Source: Macrococcus carouselicus
GTDB lineage: Bacteria > Bacillota > Bacilli > Staphylococcales > Staphylococcaceae
Reading direction: 5' to 3'
Length of the DNA stretch: 64,000 nt
NCBI RefSeq assembly: GCF_004359515.1
Contig: NZ_SCWD01000001.1
Location: 1,104,713 to 1,168,712 of the forward strand
Shown here: piece after piece, positions 29,564 to 38,555 of the stretch
How positions within the stretch are numbered: position 1 is the first letter of the stretch
How the letters are laid out: the number at the start of each line of letters is the position of its first letter
Translations under genes and position numbers: made by a program
Notes under the pieces: model-generated
Databases searched by the model: none
What the model saw: the letters and a program-made list of their open reading frames with translations, nothing else
What the model was told of the DNA's origin: nothing

Positions 29564-30181
29564 TTAAGAGAACACTGTGTAATAATAGTCACGGACATCA
29601 GCGGGCAGGCCTTGAGCTGCCTGCCAGTCAAGAATCACTGTTGTCATACGATGTGATTTCAGGTTAGCCGCTTCAAAATTGGTGTTTGTTTCATTCGTAC
29701 CATACAGACGCGCAATGACGTCTGCTTTATCCGCGCCGGTCACAAGCAGAATGATCTCGCGTGCCGTCAAGAGGCCTTTATCTGAATCTGAATTGACTTC
29801 ACGGTAACCGACTGAACCGTCCGCATTGATTGTTCCGACAAACATCGTCAGTTTACCTTTGTTTTCCTTTGTTTTAGCTTTATCATCGACTTCACTTTTG
29901 ATATCAACAGTTTTCTTGACGCTATGCAGCTGCTGTTTGACGATGCCCATGTCAAGGAATTCTGCACCCGCGTTATCATAATCAAAGACGTGGAGCTGAC
30001 TTGCATCGACCGGATGCGCCATCATTTCCTCATGCAGTTCACGGTAGAAATGCCCCTGTTCGTCGTTCAGTGCAAATACAACGATTGATGTAGGGTTGTT
30101 GTTAAATTGCTTTCTTACGATATCCGCTGCATATTGCGCGGCGATACCTTCAGTTTCAAAAATCTTAAAATTCATTGCCAT
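29564..30181 (-). CDS. Glucosamine-6-phosphate isomerase-like (NagB/Pgl superfamily) protein
   Basis: A 205-residue protein matching the short staphylococcal proteins annotated as glucosamine-6-phosphate isomerase-like. The C-terminal part keeps the superfamily pattern LLTAREIILLVTGADKADVIARL and the closing LKSHRMTTVILDWQAA. The N-terminal substrate loop is much shorter than in true NagB, and catalytic Asp/His residues cannot be placed with confidence, so the reaction is uncertain. An AGGAGG box precedes the ATG. Confidence 0.7.
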   Translation of the reverse strand: MAMNFKIFETEGIAAQYAADIVRKQFNNNPTSIVVFALNDEQGHFYRELHEEMMAHPVDASQLHVFDYDNAGAEFLDMGIVKQQLHSVKKTVDIKSEVDDKAKTKENKGKLTMFVGTINADGSVGYREVNSDSDKGLLTAREIILLVTGADKADVIARLYGTNETNTNFEAANLKSHRMTTVILDWQAAQGLPADVRDYYYTVFS

Positions 30182-30254
30182 GATGTTTTCCTCCTGAACC
30201 CACTATTTTAATAATTTACTTATACCCTTAATAGTATATCATTGAAACATAAGG

Positions 30255-30283
30255 TTTCACTCTTAATTGTTATGGTATATAAT
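30255..30283 (+). promoter_or_regulatory. Promoter of the 37-residue membrane protein gene
   Basis: A perfect TATAAT box with a TTTCAC element 17 bases upstream, followed by AGGAGGG and the ATG at 30317. Confidence 0.6.
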
Positions 30284-30316
30284 GAGAGTAATTACTATTG
30301 AGGAGGGCATTCATTT

Positions 30317-30430
30317 ATGAACACTTTATTGCTCTGTATGGTCGGCTTATCTTTCATCGTAGCGATGTTGACAGCGGGACGTGAATCAGCTTACGGTATC
30401 CGTGACGAAGAACTTAATAAATTAAAATAA
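30317..30430 (+). CDS. Small membrane protein of 37 residues
   Basis: A short gene with its own TATAAT promoter, a GGAGGG ribosome-binding site and a strong shared terminator. The product starts MNTLLLCMVGLSFIVAML, one membrane helix, then a short charged tail ending in NKLK. No family recognised. Full expression signals around such a short frame support a real gene. Confidence 0.72.
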   Translation: MNTLLLCMVGLSFIVAMLTAGRESAYGIRDEELNKLK

Positions 30431-30463
30431 AAAATGATTGGCGATCAGCCAATCATTTTTTAT
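30428..30463. terminator. Bidirectional terminator (small membrane gene / nfrA)
   Basis: The stem AAAAATGATTGGC / GCCAATCATTTTT with loop GATCA lies between convergent genes. Confidence 0.92.
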
Positions 30464-31200
30464 TGCTTCAGGAAGCCCTGTTTCTTAACGACATCGTCTA
30501 CATCTAGCCGTGTCTTCTGGCTCAGCATGCCGATGACCTGCTCGCTCCATTTATCCGCTCGTTTCCCGTCCGTACGCTCACGGTAGTAGGCCATGATAGC
30601 GGCATCATAAGCTGCAATCTCTTCTTGATAATCACTGCTGTCATAACCATTCTCATGATAAATATGTTCAAAGGGCAGTCTTTCCTTCTGACTCCCCTTA
30701 TCTGCCGGGTGGCCGACTACCATGCCGTATAACGGATAGACATGTTCCGGCAGTTCCAGAATCTCAATCACCTGCTGCATATCATTCCGCAGGCTGCCGA
30801 TATAGCAGATCCCAAAGCCCATGCTTTCAGCTGCCACTGCCATGTTCTGCGCAGCGAGACTCGCATCCACTGTCCCGACCAGAAAGCTTTCAGTCGCTCC
30901 GAGATAATCATCTATCTTCTCACCGAGCCTCTCACTCATCAGCTGATGACGATAGAAGTCCGCTACAAAGACAAACAGATGACCGTTCTCCTCTACATAG
31001 GCCTGCCCGCTGATTTCTCTCAGTGCCTTCTTCTTCTCACCATCTGTCACGCCGATAATCGAATAAGCCTGCAGATAACTCGACGTTGCAGCCATCTGTG
31101 CCGCCTCAATAAGCACCTTCACTTCATCAGCTGTCAGTTTCTCATCTGTAAACTTGCGAATGGACCGATGATTCATTAATTGTCTGATGATGTCATTCAT
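30460..31200 (-). CDS. nfrA: NADPH-dependent nitro/flavin reductase NfrA
   Basis: An FMN-dependent oxidoreductase of 246 residues that matches staphylococcal NfrA along its whole length (HRSIRKFTDEKLT near residue 10, SSYLQAYSIIGV near 38, MGFGICYIGSLRND near 125). NfrA enzymes reduce nitro compounds, FMN and low-molecular-weight disulfides. The ATG at 31200 follows GAGGTG; a GTG nine bases upstream overlaps that box. It is 12 bases behind trmL. Confidence 0.88.
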   Translation of the reverse strand: MNDIIRQLMNHRSIRKFTDEKLTADEVKVLIEAAQMAATSSYLQAYSIIGVTDGEKKKALREISGQAYVEENGHLFVFVADFYRHQLMSERLGEKIDDYLGATESFLVGTVDASLAAQNMAVAAESMGFGICYIGSLRNDMQQVIEILELPEHVYPLYGMVVGHPADKGSQKERLPFEHIYHENGYDSSDYQEEIAAYDAAIMAYYRERTDGKRADKWSEQVIGMLSQKTRLDVDDVVKKQGFLKQ

Positions 31201-31212
31201 TTTATACACCTC

Positions 31213-31686
31213 TTATTTCAGATTTGGATAATTCTGCTGTCTCAGGGCTTCATACACCAAGATAGCTGCTGTGTTGGACAGATTCAGTGAACGGACATTG
31301 TCGTTCATCGGAATTCTGAGCGCTGTATCCATATACTTCTCTTTTACCCAGTCAGGGAGACCTGTTGTCTCACGACCGAAAATAAAGTAGTGTTCAGCTG
31401 ATGGATCTGAATAATCGAATGTCGTATGCGGTTTCTTGCCGAACTTTGTCAGCAAGTAGTAGTTGCCGCCCGCTGTCTTCTCAAAAAACTCTTCAATACT
31501 ATCATGATAGATGATATTGACAAATTTCCAGTAATCAAGTCCCGCACGGCGCAGCATCTTGTCATCCGTTGAAAAGCCGAGCGGACGGATCAGATGTAAG
31601 GTAGTATCTGTTGCCGCGCAGGTTCTGGCGATATTTCCTGTGTTAGCCGGAATTTCCGGCTGATAAAGTACGACGTTAATTGACAT
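31213..31686 (-). CDS. trmL: tRNA (cytidine/uridine-34-2'-O)-methyltransferase
   Basis: A SPOUT-fold enzyme of 157 residues that methylates the wobble ribose of leucine tRNAs. The EIPANTGNIARTCAAT block is at residues 10-25, GLDYWKFV near 49, and the SAM knot has FGRETTGLP near 98 and IPMNDNVRSLNLSNTAAI near 120. It overlaps the 3' end of queG by 11 bases; both modify tRNA anticodon position 34. Confidence 0.94.
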   Translation of the reverse strand: MSINVVLYQPEIPANTGNIARTCAATDTTLHLIRPLGFSTDDKMLRRAGLDYWKFVNIIYHDSIEEFFEKTAGGNYYLLTKFGKKPHTTFDYSDPSAEHYFIFGRETTGLPDWVKEKYMDTALRIPMNDNVRSLNLSNTAAILVYEALRQQNYPNLK

Positions 31687-32809
31687 GTGTAATCTCCTCT
31701 AATCCTTTTAATATTTCACTCTTCACTTCTGTTTCTTCTTCTAAATGATATCTTTCCTCTAAAAATGGGCGCTCGGCTTCACCGGCAATGTGACCGATTG
31801 CCCAGTAAGCTGTGCCTTTGATGACGGGCCGCTCGTCCTTCACAGCCACTTCTTTCAGCGTCGGCACAGCCGTTTCTTCCTTAAAATGTGCTAAAGCGAT
31901 AATTGCATTACGCTGAATCGGCTTTTTGCCCCGCCAGCTGCCGGCCAGGTGACCGTATTCGTTCTTGAACATCTTATTGCTCATCGTCAGGAGCGGCTCG
32001 AGTAACGGCTTCAACTTAAGAGGCTCCAGTATGATGTCGTCATGAGTCGTATTGATGCCGCGGTTCTTCGGACAGACCTGCTGACACGTATCACAGCCGT
32101 ACAGCCTGTTACCGATCTTCGTTCTGTATTCGTCCGGCAAAAAGCCTTTTGTCTGCGTCAGAAAACTGATACACTTCTGTGAATTGAGCTGACCATTACC
32201 TACTAAAGCACCAGTCGGACAGCGGTCGATACAGATGGTACAGTCAAGGCAGCTATCCAGAACAGGCGCATCCGGCGGCAGCTTGATGGAGGTGAGCAGT
32301 TCACCGAGATACGTCCATGTGCCAAGTTCCTTGTTCAGGATAAAGCCATTCTTCGCTGCATAACCAAGCCCCGCGCGTTCAGCGACAGCCCGGTCGCTTA
32401 GAACGCCTGTATCCACCATGGACAGGCACTCCGCTTCTGGAACACGAGATCTGATGAACGCTTCAAGTCGCTGCAGCCGTTTTCTGAGCAGTGAATGGTA
32501 ATCCATTCCCCACGACGACCGGGCGAACATGCCGCGTCTCTCCCCCCGTAAACTCTTCGGTGCATCAGGCAGTTTATTAGGATAACCCACCGCTATAGCG
32601 ATAATTGTTTCAGCAGCGTTCATTGACTTCCTTGGATCGATTCTCAGCTCGATATCTGACTCCTCAAAGCCAGATGCATAACCCTTTGCATAATAAGCTT
32701 CAAGCTTCGGTCTCAGCTCTTCGAACGGCTCCGCTGTCGTAAATCCGATGGCGTCTATCCCTATCGTCTTACTGTATGCAATGATTTCTTCTTTCAGTGC
32801 CTGAGACAT
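31676..32809 (-). CDS. queG: Epoxyqueuosine reductase
   Basis: Catalyses the last step of queuosine synthesis in tRNA using cobalamin and two [4Fe-4S] clusters. The 377-residue protein has cluster cysteines in CLDCTICIDRCP near residue 185 and GCDTCQQVCP near 235. A C-terminal HEAT-like repeat region (about 295-370) is typical of the long form. The N-terminal DUF1730 part holds the cobalamin site. It overlaps trmL. Confidence 0.95.
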   Translation of the reverse strand: MSQALKEEIIAYSKTIGIDAIGFTTAEPFEELRPKLEAYYAKGYASGFEESDIELRIDPRKSMNAAETIIAIAVGYPNKLPDAPKSLRGERRGMFARSSWGMDYHSLLRKRLQRLEAFIRSRVPEAECLSMVDTGVLSDRAVAERAGLGYAAKNGFILNKELGTWTYLGELLTSIKLPPDAPVLDSCLDCTICIDRCPTGALVGNGQLNSQKCISFLTQTKGFLPDEYRTKIGNRLYGCDTCQQVCPKNRGINTTHDDIILEPLKLKPLLEPLLTMSNKMFKNEYGHLAGSWRGKKPIQRNAIIALAHFKEETAVPTLKEVAVKDERPVIKGTAYWAIGHIAGEAERPFLEERYHLEEETEVKSEILKGLEEITHVN

Positions 32810-32845
32810 CTTGCCACCTCCAAATCAATGCAACTATTTTACCAT

Positions 32846-32872
32846 AAAAAAACACAACGCCGGAGCGTTGTG
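32846..32872 (-). terminator. Terminator of the glnPH-glnQ operon
   Basis: The minus-strand stem CACAACGC / GCGTTGTG with a 4-base loop is followed by T7. Confidence 0.88.
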
Positions 32873-32879
32873 CCTGAAT

Positions 32880-33602
32880 TTATAATACTTTGGACAGGAA
32901 GCTCTGTGTCCGTTCATTCTGAGGACTGCCGAAAATCTGGGCAGGTGGACCTTCTTCCTGGACAATCCCTTTATCCATGAAGATCACACGGTCGGCCACT
33001 TCTCTTGCAAAACCCATCTCATGGGTCACGACGACCATTGTCATCCCTTCCCGTGCAAGGTTCTTCATGACCTGCAGAACATCCCCGACCACCTCAGGGT
33101 CGAGCGCTGACGTCGGTTCATCAAACAGCATGACGTCAGGATTCATCGCGAGAGCACGTGCGATAGCGACTCGCTGCTTCTGACCCCCTGACAACTGAGA
33201 CGGATAGCGGTCCGCTTTGTCTTTCAGACCCACTTTATCCAGCAGCTCGAGACCGACCGCTTCAAGGTCCGTCTTATTGCCTTTTTTCAGCAGCAACGGG
33301 GTCATCGTCAGATTGTCGAGTACCGTCTTATGCGGAAATAAGTTGAAGCTCTGAAACACCATCCCCATCTTCTGCCGGTGCAGGTTGATATTTGTTTTCT
33401 TGTCATTCAGCACATTGCCCTCGAAAACAATCTCGCCGCTAGTCGGCGTCTCAAGCAGATTAAGGCAGCGGAGCAGCGTTGACTTCCCGCTGCCGGAAGG
33501 TCCGATGATTGCGACCACTTCCCCTTCTTTTACTTCCAGATTAATTCCTTTCAGCACTTCCACCTGTCCAAAATTTTTATGAAGATCATTCACATTAATC
33601 AC
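32880..33602 (-). CDS. glnQ: Amino-acid ABC transporter ATPase (GlnQ type)
   Basis: A 240-residue polar amino-acid ABC ATPase. Walker [10 protein letters not shown] is at residues about 32-40, the signature is [15 protein letters not shown], and Walker B is [14 protein letters not shown]. The first codons overlap the end of the fused binding-protein/permease gene by 8 bases, giving one coupled operon. Substrate is probably glutamine or a related amino acid, from the partner's family. Confidence 0.92.
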   Translation of the reverse strand: MINVNDLHKNFGQVEVLKGINLEVKEGEVVAIIGPSGSGKSTLLRCLNLLETPTSGEIVFEGNVLNDKKTNINLHRQKMGMVFQSFNLFPHKTVLDNLTMTPLLLKKGNKTDLEAVGLELLDKVGLKDKADRYPSQLSGGQKQRVAIARALAMNPDVMLFDEPTSALDPEVVGDVLQVMKNLAREGMTMVVVTHEMGFAREVADRVIFMDKGIVQEEGPPAQIFGSPQNERTQSFLSKVL

Positions 33603-35046
33603 TGACGCTCATTCTCCTTTCGACTAAGTTCATCACTCGTGATAAAACAAATGTCAGCACGAAGTAGACAATTGCAGCAATAACGAGGGGTGTAAATGGA
33701 TCAAACGATGCGCCTTGTACAACCTGCGCATTGAACATCAGTTCACTGACGCCGATGACTGACACGATGGAAGATTCCTTGATGACGGTGATAAATTCAT
33801 TGCCGAGTGCCGGCAGGATGTTCTTGATCGCTTGCGGCATAATGACTTTATTCATCGCCTGTGCATGACTGAGACCGAGCGAACGGGCTGCTTCCATCTG
33901 CCCTTTATCCACTGCCTTGATCCCTGCACGGATAATTTCAGCGATATAGGCACCACAGTTCAGGATAAGCGCAATCGCGCCGCACATAAAGGCAGAGAGG
34001 TCGAGTCCGAGCACTGCCGTCGTACCGAAATAGACCAGGAATACTTGAACCAGAAGCGGGGTGCCACGAATAAATTCGATATACACCCAGGCGATAGCTT
34101 TAAGGAGCTTATTCGTGCTGAGCTTCATAAAGGCGAAGATACCGCCGAAGAGTGAACCGAATACCACACCAAGAATAGAAATCAGTATAGTTGCACCGAT
34201 TCCTCTCAGAAAATAAGAACCGTATTTACTTAAAAACGTCCCATCATTGAACATGTCTTCATTCGCCTGTTTCTGATACTCTTCAATTAATCCTTTATCC
34301 TGAGCGTCCTTGATAGACTGATTGATGGCTGCAAGTAACTTAGGATTGCCTTTAGGAATAGCGACCGCTGTCTCTTTCTTACTATCTCCGAATTCAAGGT
34401 CAGCATAAGCCAGATCCTTATTCTGTGACAGGTAAGCATCACCCACGATACTATCGATGATCGATGCCTCAGCTTTACCCGTTTTAACTGCCATTACAAC
34501 GTCCGGTGTACGCGTAAGTGAAGTCAGTGATGCATCGGGAATTTCTTTCTTAGCAAGCTCTTCCTGCGTTGTCTGCTTCTGGACCGCGACGGTCTTGTCC
34601 TTGAAATCAGCAAATGACTTGTATTTAGCTTGGTCTTTTTTCTTGACGATCACTTTCTGGTCGACATCCATATAGTTGTCCGAGAAATCCACCTGTTTCT
34701 CACGTTCAGGTGTCGGCGTCATACCGGATGCAATCATATCGATTTTTCCGGTCTTCATCGCTCCGAGCAGACTGTCAAATGACATATTGACAATCCTTAT
34801 TTTTAAGCCGTTATCTTTTCCGATTTTGTTGATGAGCGCGATATCAATACCGGCATATTCATTTTTACCGTCAATATTTCGCTCGAATTCAAATGGTGCA
34901 AAGTCTGCTGACAGACCGACCCGCAGTTCTCCCCTTTTCTTCGCTGTATCCAGCAGATCCTCCTTTGCACTTACACCTGCAACAGGAATAAGTGTCATCA
35001 ATAGTACAACAAGCATAAACAAACTGAATAGCTTTTTTCTTCGCAA
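33595..35046 (-). CDS. glnPH: Fused amino-acid binding protein / permease (GlnPH type)
   Basis: One polypeptide of about 483 residues joins a secreted-type signal sequence, a solute-binding domain (about 25-255) and a membrane permease domain (about 275-480, with the EAA-type loop [23 protein letters not shown]). Staphylococci use the same fusion for glutamine-type uptake. The start is TTG at 35046, preceded by GGGGAGGGG. Earlier ATG codons in frame lie within about 10 bases of the predicted transcription start. The promoter has TTGTAT and TATAAT 17 bases apart. Confidence 0.9.
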   Translation of the reverse strand: MRRKKLFSLFMLVVLLMTLIPVAGVSAKEDLLDTAKKRGELRVGLSADFAPFEFERNIDGKNEYAGIDIALINKIGKDNGLKIRIVNMSFDSLLGAMKTGKIDMIASGMTPTPEREKQVDFSDNYMDVDQKVIVKKKDQAKYKSFADFKDKTVAVQKQTTQEELAKKEIPDASLTSLTRTPDVVMAVKTGKAEASIIDSIVGDAYLSQNKDLAYADLEFGDSKKETAVAIPKGNPKLLAAINQSIKDAQDKGLIEEYQKQANEDMFNDGTFLSKYGSYFLRGIGATILISILGVVFGSLFGGIFAFMKLSTNKLLKAIAWVYIEFIRGTPLLVQVFLVYFGTTAVLGLDLSAFMCGAIALILNCGAYIAEIIRAGIKAVDKGQMEAARSLGLSHAQAMNKVIMPQAIKNILPALGNEFITVIKESSIVSVIGVSELMFNAQVVQGASFDPFTPLVIAAIVYFVLTFVLSRVMNLVERRMSVSD

Positions 35047-35076
35047 CCTGTTTCCCCTCCCCTTTGTCATTGATTT

Positions 35077-35105
35077 ATTATACATTTTGTAAAATTTATA
35101 TACAA
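35077..35105 (-). promoter_or_regulatory. SigA promoter of glnPH-glnQ
   Basis: On the minus strand TTGTAT and TATAAT are spaced 17 bases, ending about 30 bases before the TTG start codon. Confidence 0.72.
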
Positions 35106-35135
35106 TACTAAATTTTCAGATAATTTAATATCCAG

Positions 35136-35161
35136 AATAAAAAACCAGCCGCAGCTGGTTT
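35136..35161 (-). terminator. Terminator of the EIIC-like gene
   Basis: The stem AAACCAGC / GCTGGTTT with loop CGCA starts at the stop codon and runs into T6 on the minus strand. Confidence 0.85.
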
Positions 35162-36195
35162 TAAATCTCTGGTGTAAACTTATAAATGTCATTCTTATAC
35201 TGAGGTATCAGTTTCTTAAGTACATAGTGGAAGAGAATAGCCATCGGAAGCGGCACAATCAAGTACGCAAGCAGCAGCTTGATTAATGCGTTGCCTTCCA
35301 TCGTCGGCAGTGCATTAAGCGGTCCAACTAAACCGGTATAACCGAAGCCGGCAGACATCGGTGTCCCCTGAATACCCATATAATAGGCCATCAGACCACC
35401 GACAATCCCATTAAGAATAAGCGGAATCATAATGACCGGATTTCTGAAATAGACGGGCATCATCATCTTGGCAGCACCGATAACGAGTGTCGTATTGACC
35501 CCTTTATTATTGACGAACCAGGAACCGATAATGAACGTGTAACAGCAAGCCACAATACCGAGATTAGCAGCCCCACTGCCCAGTCCCGACAGCCCGATGA
35601 CTGTCGCAATTGCCACCACTGAAACAGGTGTAGCCATCATCACCGAATAGAAGATACAGATGAGAATACACATCAGGAGCGGGTTCAGCGTTGTAAAGTG
35701 GTCGATCAACTGACCAAGTGAACCTGTAATCATTCTGACGTACGGCAGTGTCAATGTACCGATGATGCCAGGAATAATACCCGCAAGTATCGGCAGAAAG
35801 ACCAGATTAAGTGTGCCAAGACGGCCTCCGATCAACTGGATGACCAGAACAGACAGAGTGATAGTGATCAGAATATTGATCAGGTCACCCATACCGGTCA
35901 GTGCTGCACCCTGCTCAGTGAACTTGACAGCGCCAGAACCAATAAATGCAGCTCCGCCGATAATGGCACTCTGCGGTCCGTTCATCTTGAACTGATGACC
36001 GACTAATGTACCGATCATGATTGACGCGCAGAACTGAAAAATCAATAGAAACTGCAGCAAGACACTGAAAACATCATGATCATGTGCTAAATACTTAAAT
36101 AACTCGCCGAGCATGGCATTCGGTATCAGTGCGACAACAATACCTGTCGCCATGCCGTTTAATATTTTAAAGAAAAACGATTTAGTTTCTTTCAA
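35161..36195 (-). CDS. PTS EIIC-like membrane protein (EIIC_2 family)
   Basis: A 344-residue polytopic protein with about nine hydrophobic helices, matching the PTS_EIIC_2 family, stand-alone EIIC-like proteins whose substrate and PTS dependence are unknown. Motifs include GTLVGHQFKMNGPQSAIIGGAAFIGSGAVK near residue 62 and GFGYTGLVGPLNAL near 290. No EIIA or EIIB gene is nearby, so coupling to PTS phosphorylation is not shown. Monocistronic with its own terminator. Confidence 0.82.
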   Translation of the reverse strand: MKETKSFFFKILNGMATGIVVALIPNAMLGELFKYLAHDHDVFSVLLQFLLIFQFCASIMIGTLVGHQFKMNGPQSAIIGGAAFIGSGAVKFTEQGAALTGMGDLINILITITLSVLVIQLIGGRLGTLNLVFLPILAGIIPGIIGTLTLPYVRMITGSLGQLIDHFTTLNPLLMCILICIFYSVMMATPVSVVAIATVIGLSGLGSGAANLGIVACCYTFIIGSWFVNNKGVNTTLVIGAAKMMMPVYFRNPVIMIPLILNGIVGGLMAYYMGIQGTPMSAGFGYTGLVGPLNALPTMEGNALIKLLLAYLIVPLPMAILFHYVLKKLIPQYKNDIYKFTPEI

Positions 36196-36262
36196 TCAGG
36201 CCACTCCTTCTCACTTTTAAAGCCCTATCATAGCTTATCAAAATGCAATCCGCAATGACCTT

Positions 36263-37072
36263 TTACAAACGTTCAATAAAAAGTGCAGCAAGAGACCGGA
36301 CGGAATCATATTCCTCAATCATCGGGTTATGCCCGGCACCGGCAAGGACTGTGACTGTGGCGTTCGGCAGCGGGCCGAAGAAAGCGAGCTGGTCCTTGTA
36401 ACCGACGACATTATCCTCCTTGCTGAGGACGACCTGCAGACGCGTCTTATCCCCCACATCGATCACCTCTTCACAGCGGAACTGATAGTAAAGACTCTCA
36501 GCGCGGCGCAGCATCTTCATGAACTGCCTGTCCGCCAGTTTAACACCCGGCACAATCAGTTCACGGTAACGCTGCCACGTCTCATGACTGATCACAGCTG
36601 TCGTATCTGTATACTCATCATAATAATCAGCATCCGCATCCACCTTCACTGCTTCCAGCATGCGCGGCGACAGCTTCTCGCGTGTCCGCTCCGCAAACTG
36701 GCCCTCTACAACCGGACAAGTCAGAAAGGCATCCGTGATCCGGTTCTTCCAGCGGTCCATCAGTCCGAGACACATATAGGCACCGTAGGAGTGACCGACA
36801 AGAATTAAATCCTGCTTCGGCGTCAGCGTATTGATGAACGCCATAATAATGTCCAGCATATCATTGGTCGTCGCAACTGAATAATCGACCTCTGATTCAC
36901 CCATGCCTGGCAGATCGAAGTAGATTCTTCTATAAGCGCTATCATCGAACAGATCATCGTAGAGCTTATAATGACTGTTCAGTTCAAGTGCGTTGCCATG
37001 GATGAAATAAACCGGCTGATCACTGCCGACTTCCTTATAGTTGATGGAGACATTCTTAATATTGATTTTCAT
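36263..37072 (-). CDS. Alpha/beta hydrolase
   Basis: A 269-residue alpha/beta-hydrolase fold protein. The oxyanion region reads YFIHGNALELN near residue 22, the nucleophile elbow is GHSYGAY near residue 93 (Ser in GxSxG), and the catalytic His lies in GAGHNPMIEEYD near residue 248. An acid residue is probably the Asp in SKEDNVVGYKD. Substrate unknown. It stands alone before a 460-base gap that precedes the padR operon. Confidence 0.85.
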   Translation of the reverse strand: MKINIKNVSINYKEVGSDQPVYFIHGNALELNSHYKLYDDLFDDSAYRRIYFDLPGMGESEVDYSVATTNDMLDIIMAFINTLTPKQDLILVGHSYGAYMCLGLMDRWKNRITDAFLTCPVVEGQFAERTREKLSPRMLEAVKVDADADYYDEYTDTTAVISHETWQRYRELIVPGVKLADRQFMKMLRRAESLYYQFRCEEVIDVGDKTRLQVVLSKEDNVVGYKDQLAFFGPLPNATVTVLAGAGHNPMIEEYDSVRSLAALFIERL

Positions 37073-37160
37073 AATGACACGTCCTTAAATAAGAGAATAG
37101 GAAGTTATACCCACGTGAGTCATCCTATAACCTCAGCAAGCTGGTCCTCACAGTCATTTT

Positions 37161-37279
37161 GTTCATTATACCGGGCTTTATTTACTGTTCAGCGATGCCT
37201 GACCATCCCGTCATGGCAATTCCAGCTTCTATTAACACCGATCACTTATGCGGATGAATGTGCCCGGTATTATAAGAAC
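37161..37279. repeat. Imperfect inverted-repeat element in the hydrolase-padR gap
   Basis: GTTCATTATACCGGGC at the left end and GCCCGGTATTATAAGAAC at the right are near-perfect inverted repeats enclosing about 85 bases. It could be a small non-autonomous element or a structured RNA. No coding frame is credible here; the rest of the 460-base gap outside the promoter holds nothing I recognise. Confidence 0.4.
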
Positions 37280-37425
37280 AACTTCAGTCTTGCCCTCGTC
37301 TATAAATGGCAGAAGCGCTCAAGTCTATCAGTTTTTGTGCTGTCACTTCACTGGCCAAGGAACAGTAAGACAGAATATAATAATTCGATAAGCTAATAAA
37401 TTTTAGTTTAAAAAATATTATTTAA

Positions 37426-37454
37426 TTGACATCTACTCCCATAATTTCTATACT
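37426..37454 (+). promoter_or_regulatory. Strong SigA promoter of the padR operon
   Basis: Consensus TTGACA and TATACT are separated by 17 bases. Confidence 0.85.
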
Positions 37455-37462
37455 ATATTTAA

Positions 37463-37514
37463 CTACTTTGCATTACAAAGTAGTTTTTTTACCCACTACT
37501 ATCTTGTATTACAA
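37463..37514 (+). promoter_or_regulatory. Tandem palindromes, probable PadR autoregulatory operator
   Basis: CTACTTTG-CATTA-CAAAGTAG starts about 9 bases after the -10 box, and the perfect TTGTA-T-TACAA follows 20 bases on. Both share TTACAA and lie between promoter and padR. The first is followed by T8, so it could also act as a weak terminator. Confidence 0.6.
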
Positions 37515-37531
37515 ACTAGAGAGGTGAAGCG

Positions 37532-37864
37532 ATGAGCATCAGAACTCAGCTCCTTAAAGGACTACTGGACGCCTGTGTCCTTTCAATCATTAAAGAAAAA
37601 GAAATTTATGGCTACGAACTGTCACAGAAGCTGCTGGATTCAGGTCTCGGAAATATCAGTGAAGGTACAATCTATCCTGTACTTCTACGCCTGCAGAAAA
37701 AAGAACTCATCACCAGCGAAATGCGTGAAAGCGAGATCGGACCTAAACGTAAATATTATTTCATCACTGAGTCAGGTATTCAGGCACTGGAGGAAATGAC
37801 AGATGAATGGAATGAGATTCAAGGTCCCATTACTAAGCTATTGAACCATATTAAATTTAATTGA
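37532..37864 (+). CDS. PadR-family transcriptional regulator
   Basis: A 110-residue winged-helix protein (EIYGYELSQKLLDSGLGNISEGTIYPVLLRLQKKELI-type core at residues 25-60) of the short PadR group. Such regulators usually repress their own operon and a neighbouring membrane-protein gene. GAGGTG precedes the ATG. It is followed after 9 bases by two membrane-protein genes, which are its likely targets. Confidence 0.93.
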   Translation: MSIRTQLLKGLLDACVLSIIKEKEIYGYELSQKLLDSGLGNISEGTIYPVLLRLQKKELITSEMRESEIGPKRKYYFITESGIQALEEMTDEWNEIQGPITKLLNHIKFN

Positions 37865-37873
37865 GGTGATTTT

Positions 37874-38545
37874 ATGCACACAGCAGAACGACTATTAAAC
37901 GAACTACATTATAAAGAACAGCAGATGAATCCTGATTTCCAGAGTGGCTTCTCACAGATCAGCCGTTATATCACGACAGATTTCTCTTTATCTCACCATC
38001 AATCGTTAGAACTGCTGAATGACTTAGCTGATCATATCTTGGAAAGCCAGGCTAGCAGTACAACAGCGCTACAGTTTTTTGGTGATGACTTAGCGTCATT
38101 TGCTGATGAACTTGTCGAAGAGTTACCTAAAGAAAAGAATAAATTCAAACTATCTCTCATTAGTGGTGCTATTCTCAACTCACTCACTCTACTTTCTATC
38201 TGTATGATGATCGTTGAATTATTCGTGACGTTTACGAGCAGTGGACATTATGAGTTTTATCTTATGGCAGTTATTATTGCATCTATCACTTTCATGTTTG
38301 GAATGTTAGGAAGTCTGTTTACCCTTCTGAAACTTTCACATCTAGAAGAATTCAAAAACAGTCGTTTCACATTCCTGAAAGAACTGCCGATTTACTTAGC
38401 AGGAGGCATCACTATCTTCGGTGCTCAGATGATTTATAAAAATATGAAGTTGGGTCCGAAAATACATCTCGACTGGTATGTTTATTTAATACTTGCTGTC
38501 ATCGCTACAATTATCGCCTATATGTGTTCAAAAAAAGTGGATTAG
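37874..38545 (+). CDS. HAAS/DUF1700-like membrane protein 1
   Basis: A 223-residue protein: a helical cytosolic N-terminal part (residues 1-95) followed by about four membrane helices. The motif LELLNDLADHILESQ...FFGDDLASFADELVEELP is shared with the next gene. Small PadR-linked membrane proteins with this plan (DUF1700/DUF1129/HAAS type) are common in Firmicutes, role unknown. It lies 9 bases after padR. Confidence 0.78.
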   Translation: MHTAERLLNELHYKEQQMNPDFQSGFSQISRYITTDFSLSHHQSLELLNDLADHILESQASSTTALQFFGDDLASFADELVEELPKEKNKFKLSLISGAILNSLTLLSICMMIVELFVTFTSSGHYEFYLMAVIIASITFMFGMLGSLFTLLKLSHLEEFKNSRFTFLKELPIYLAGGITIFGAQMIYKNMKLGPKIHLDWYVYLILAVIATIIAYMCSKKVD

Positions 38546-38555
38546 GAGGCTTACA

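Noticed and set aside
36971..37396. A 141-codon open frame spanning the hydrolase start and the gap before padR
   Set aside because: Half of it is antisense to the hydrolase gene, it lacks a ribosome-binding site, and its sequence has no protein-like pattern.
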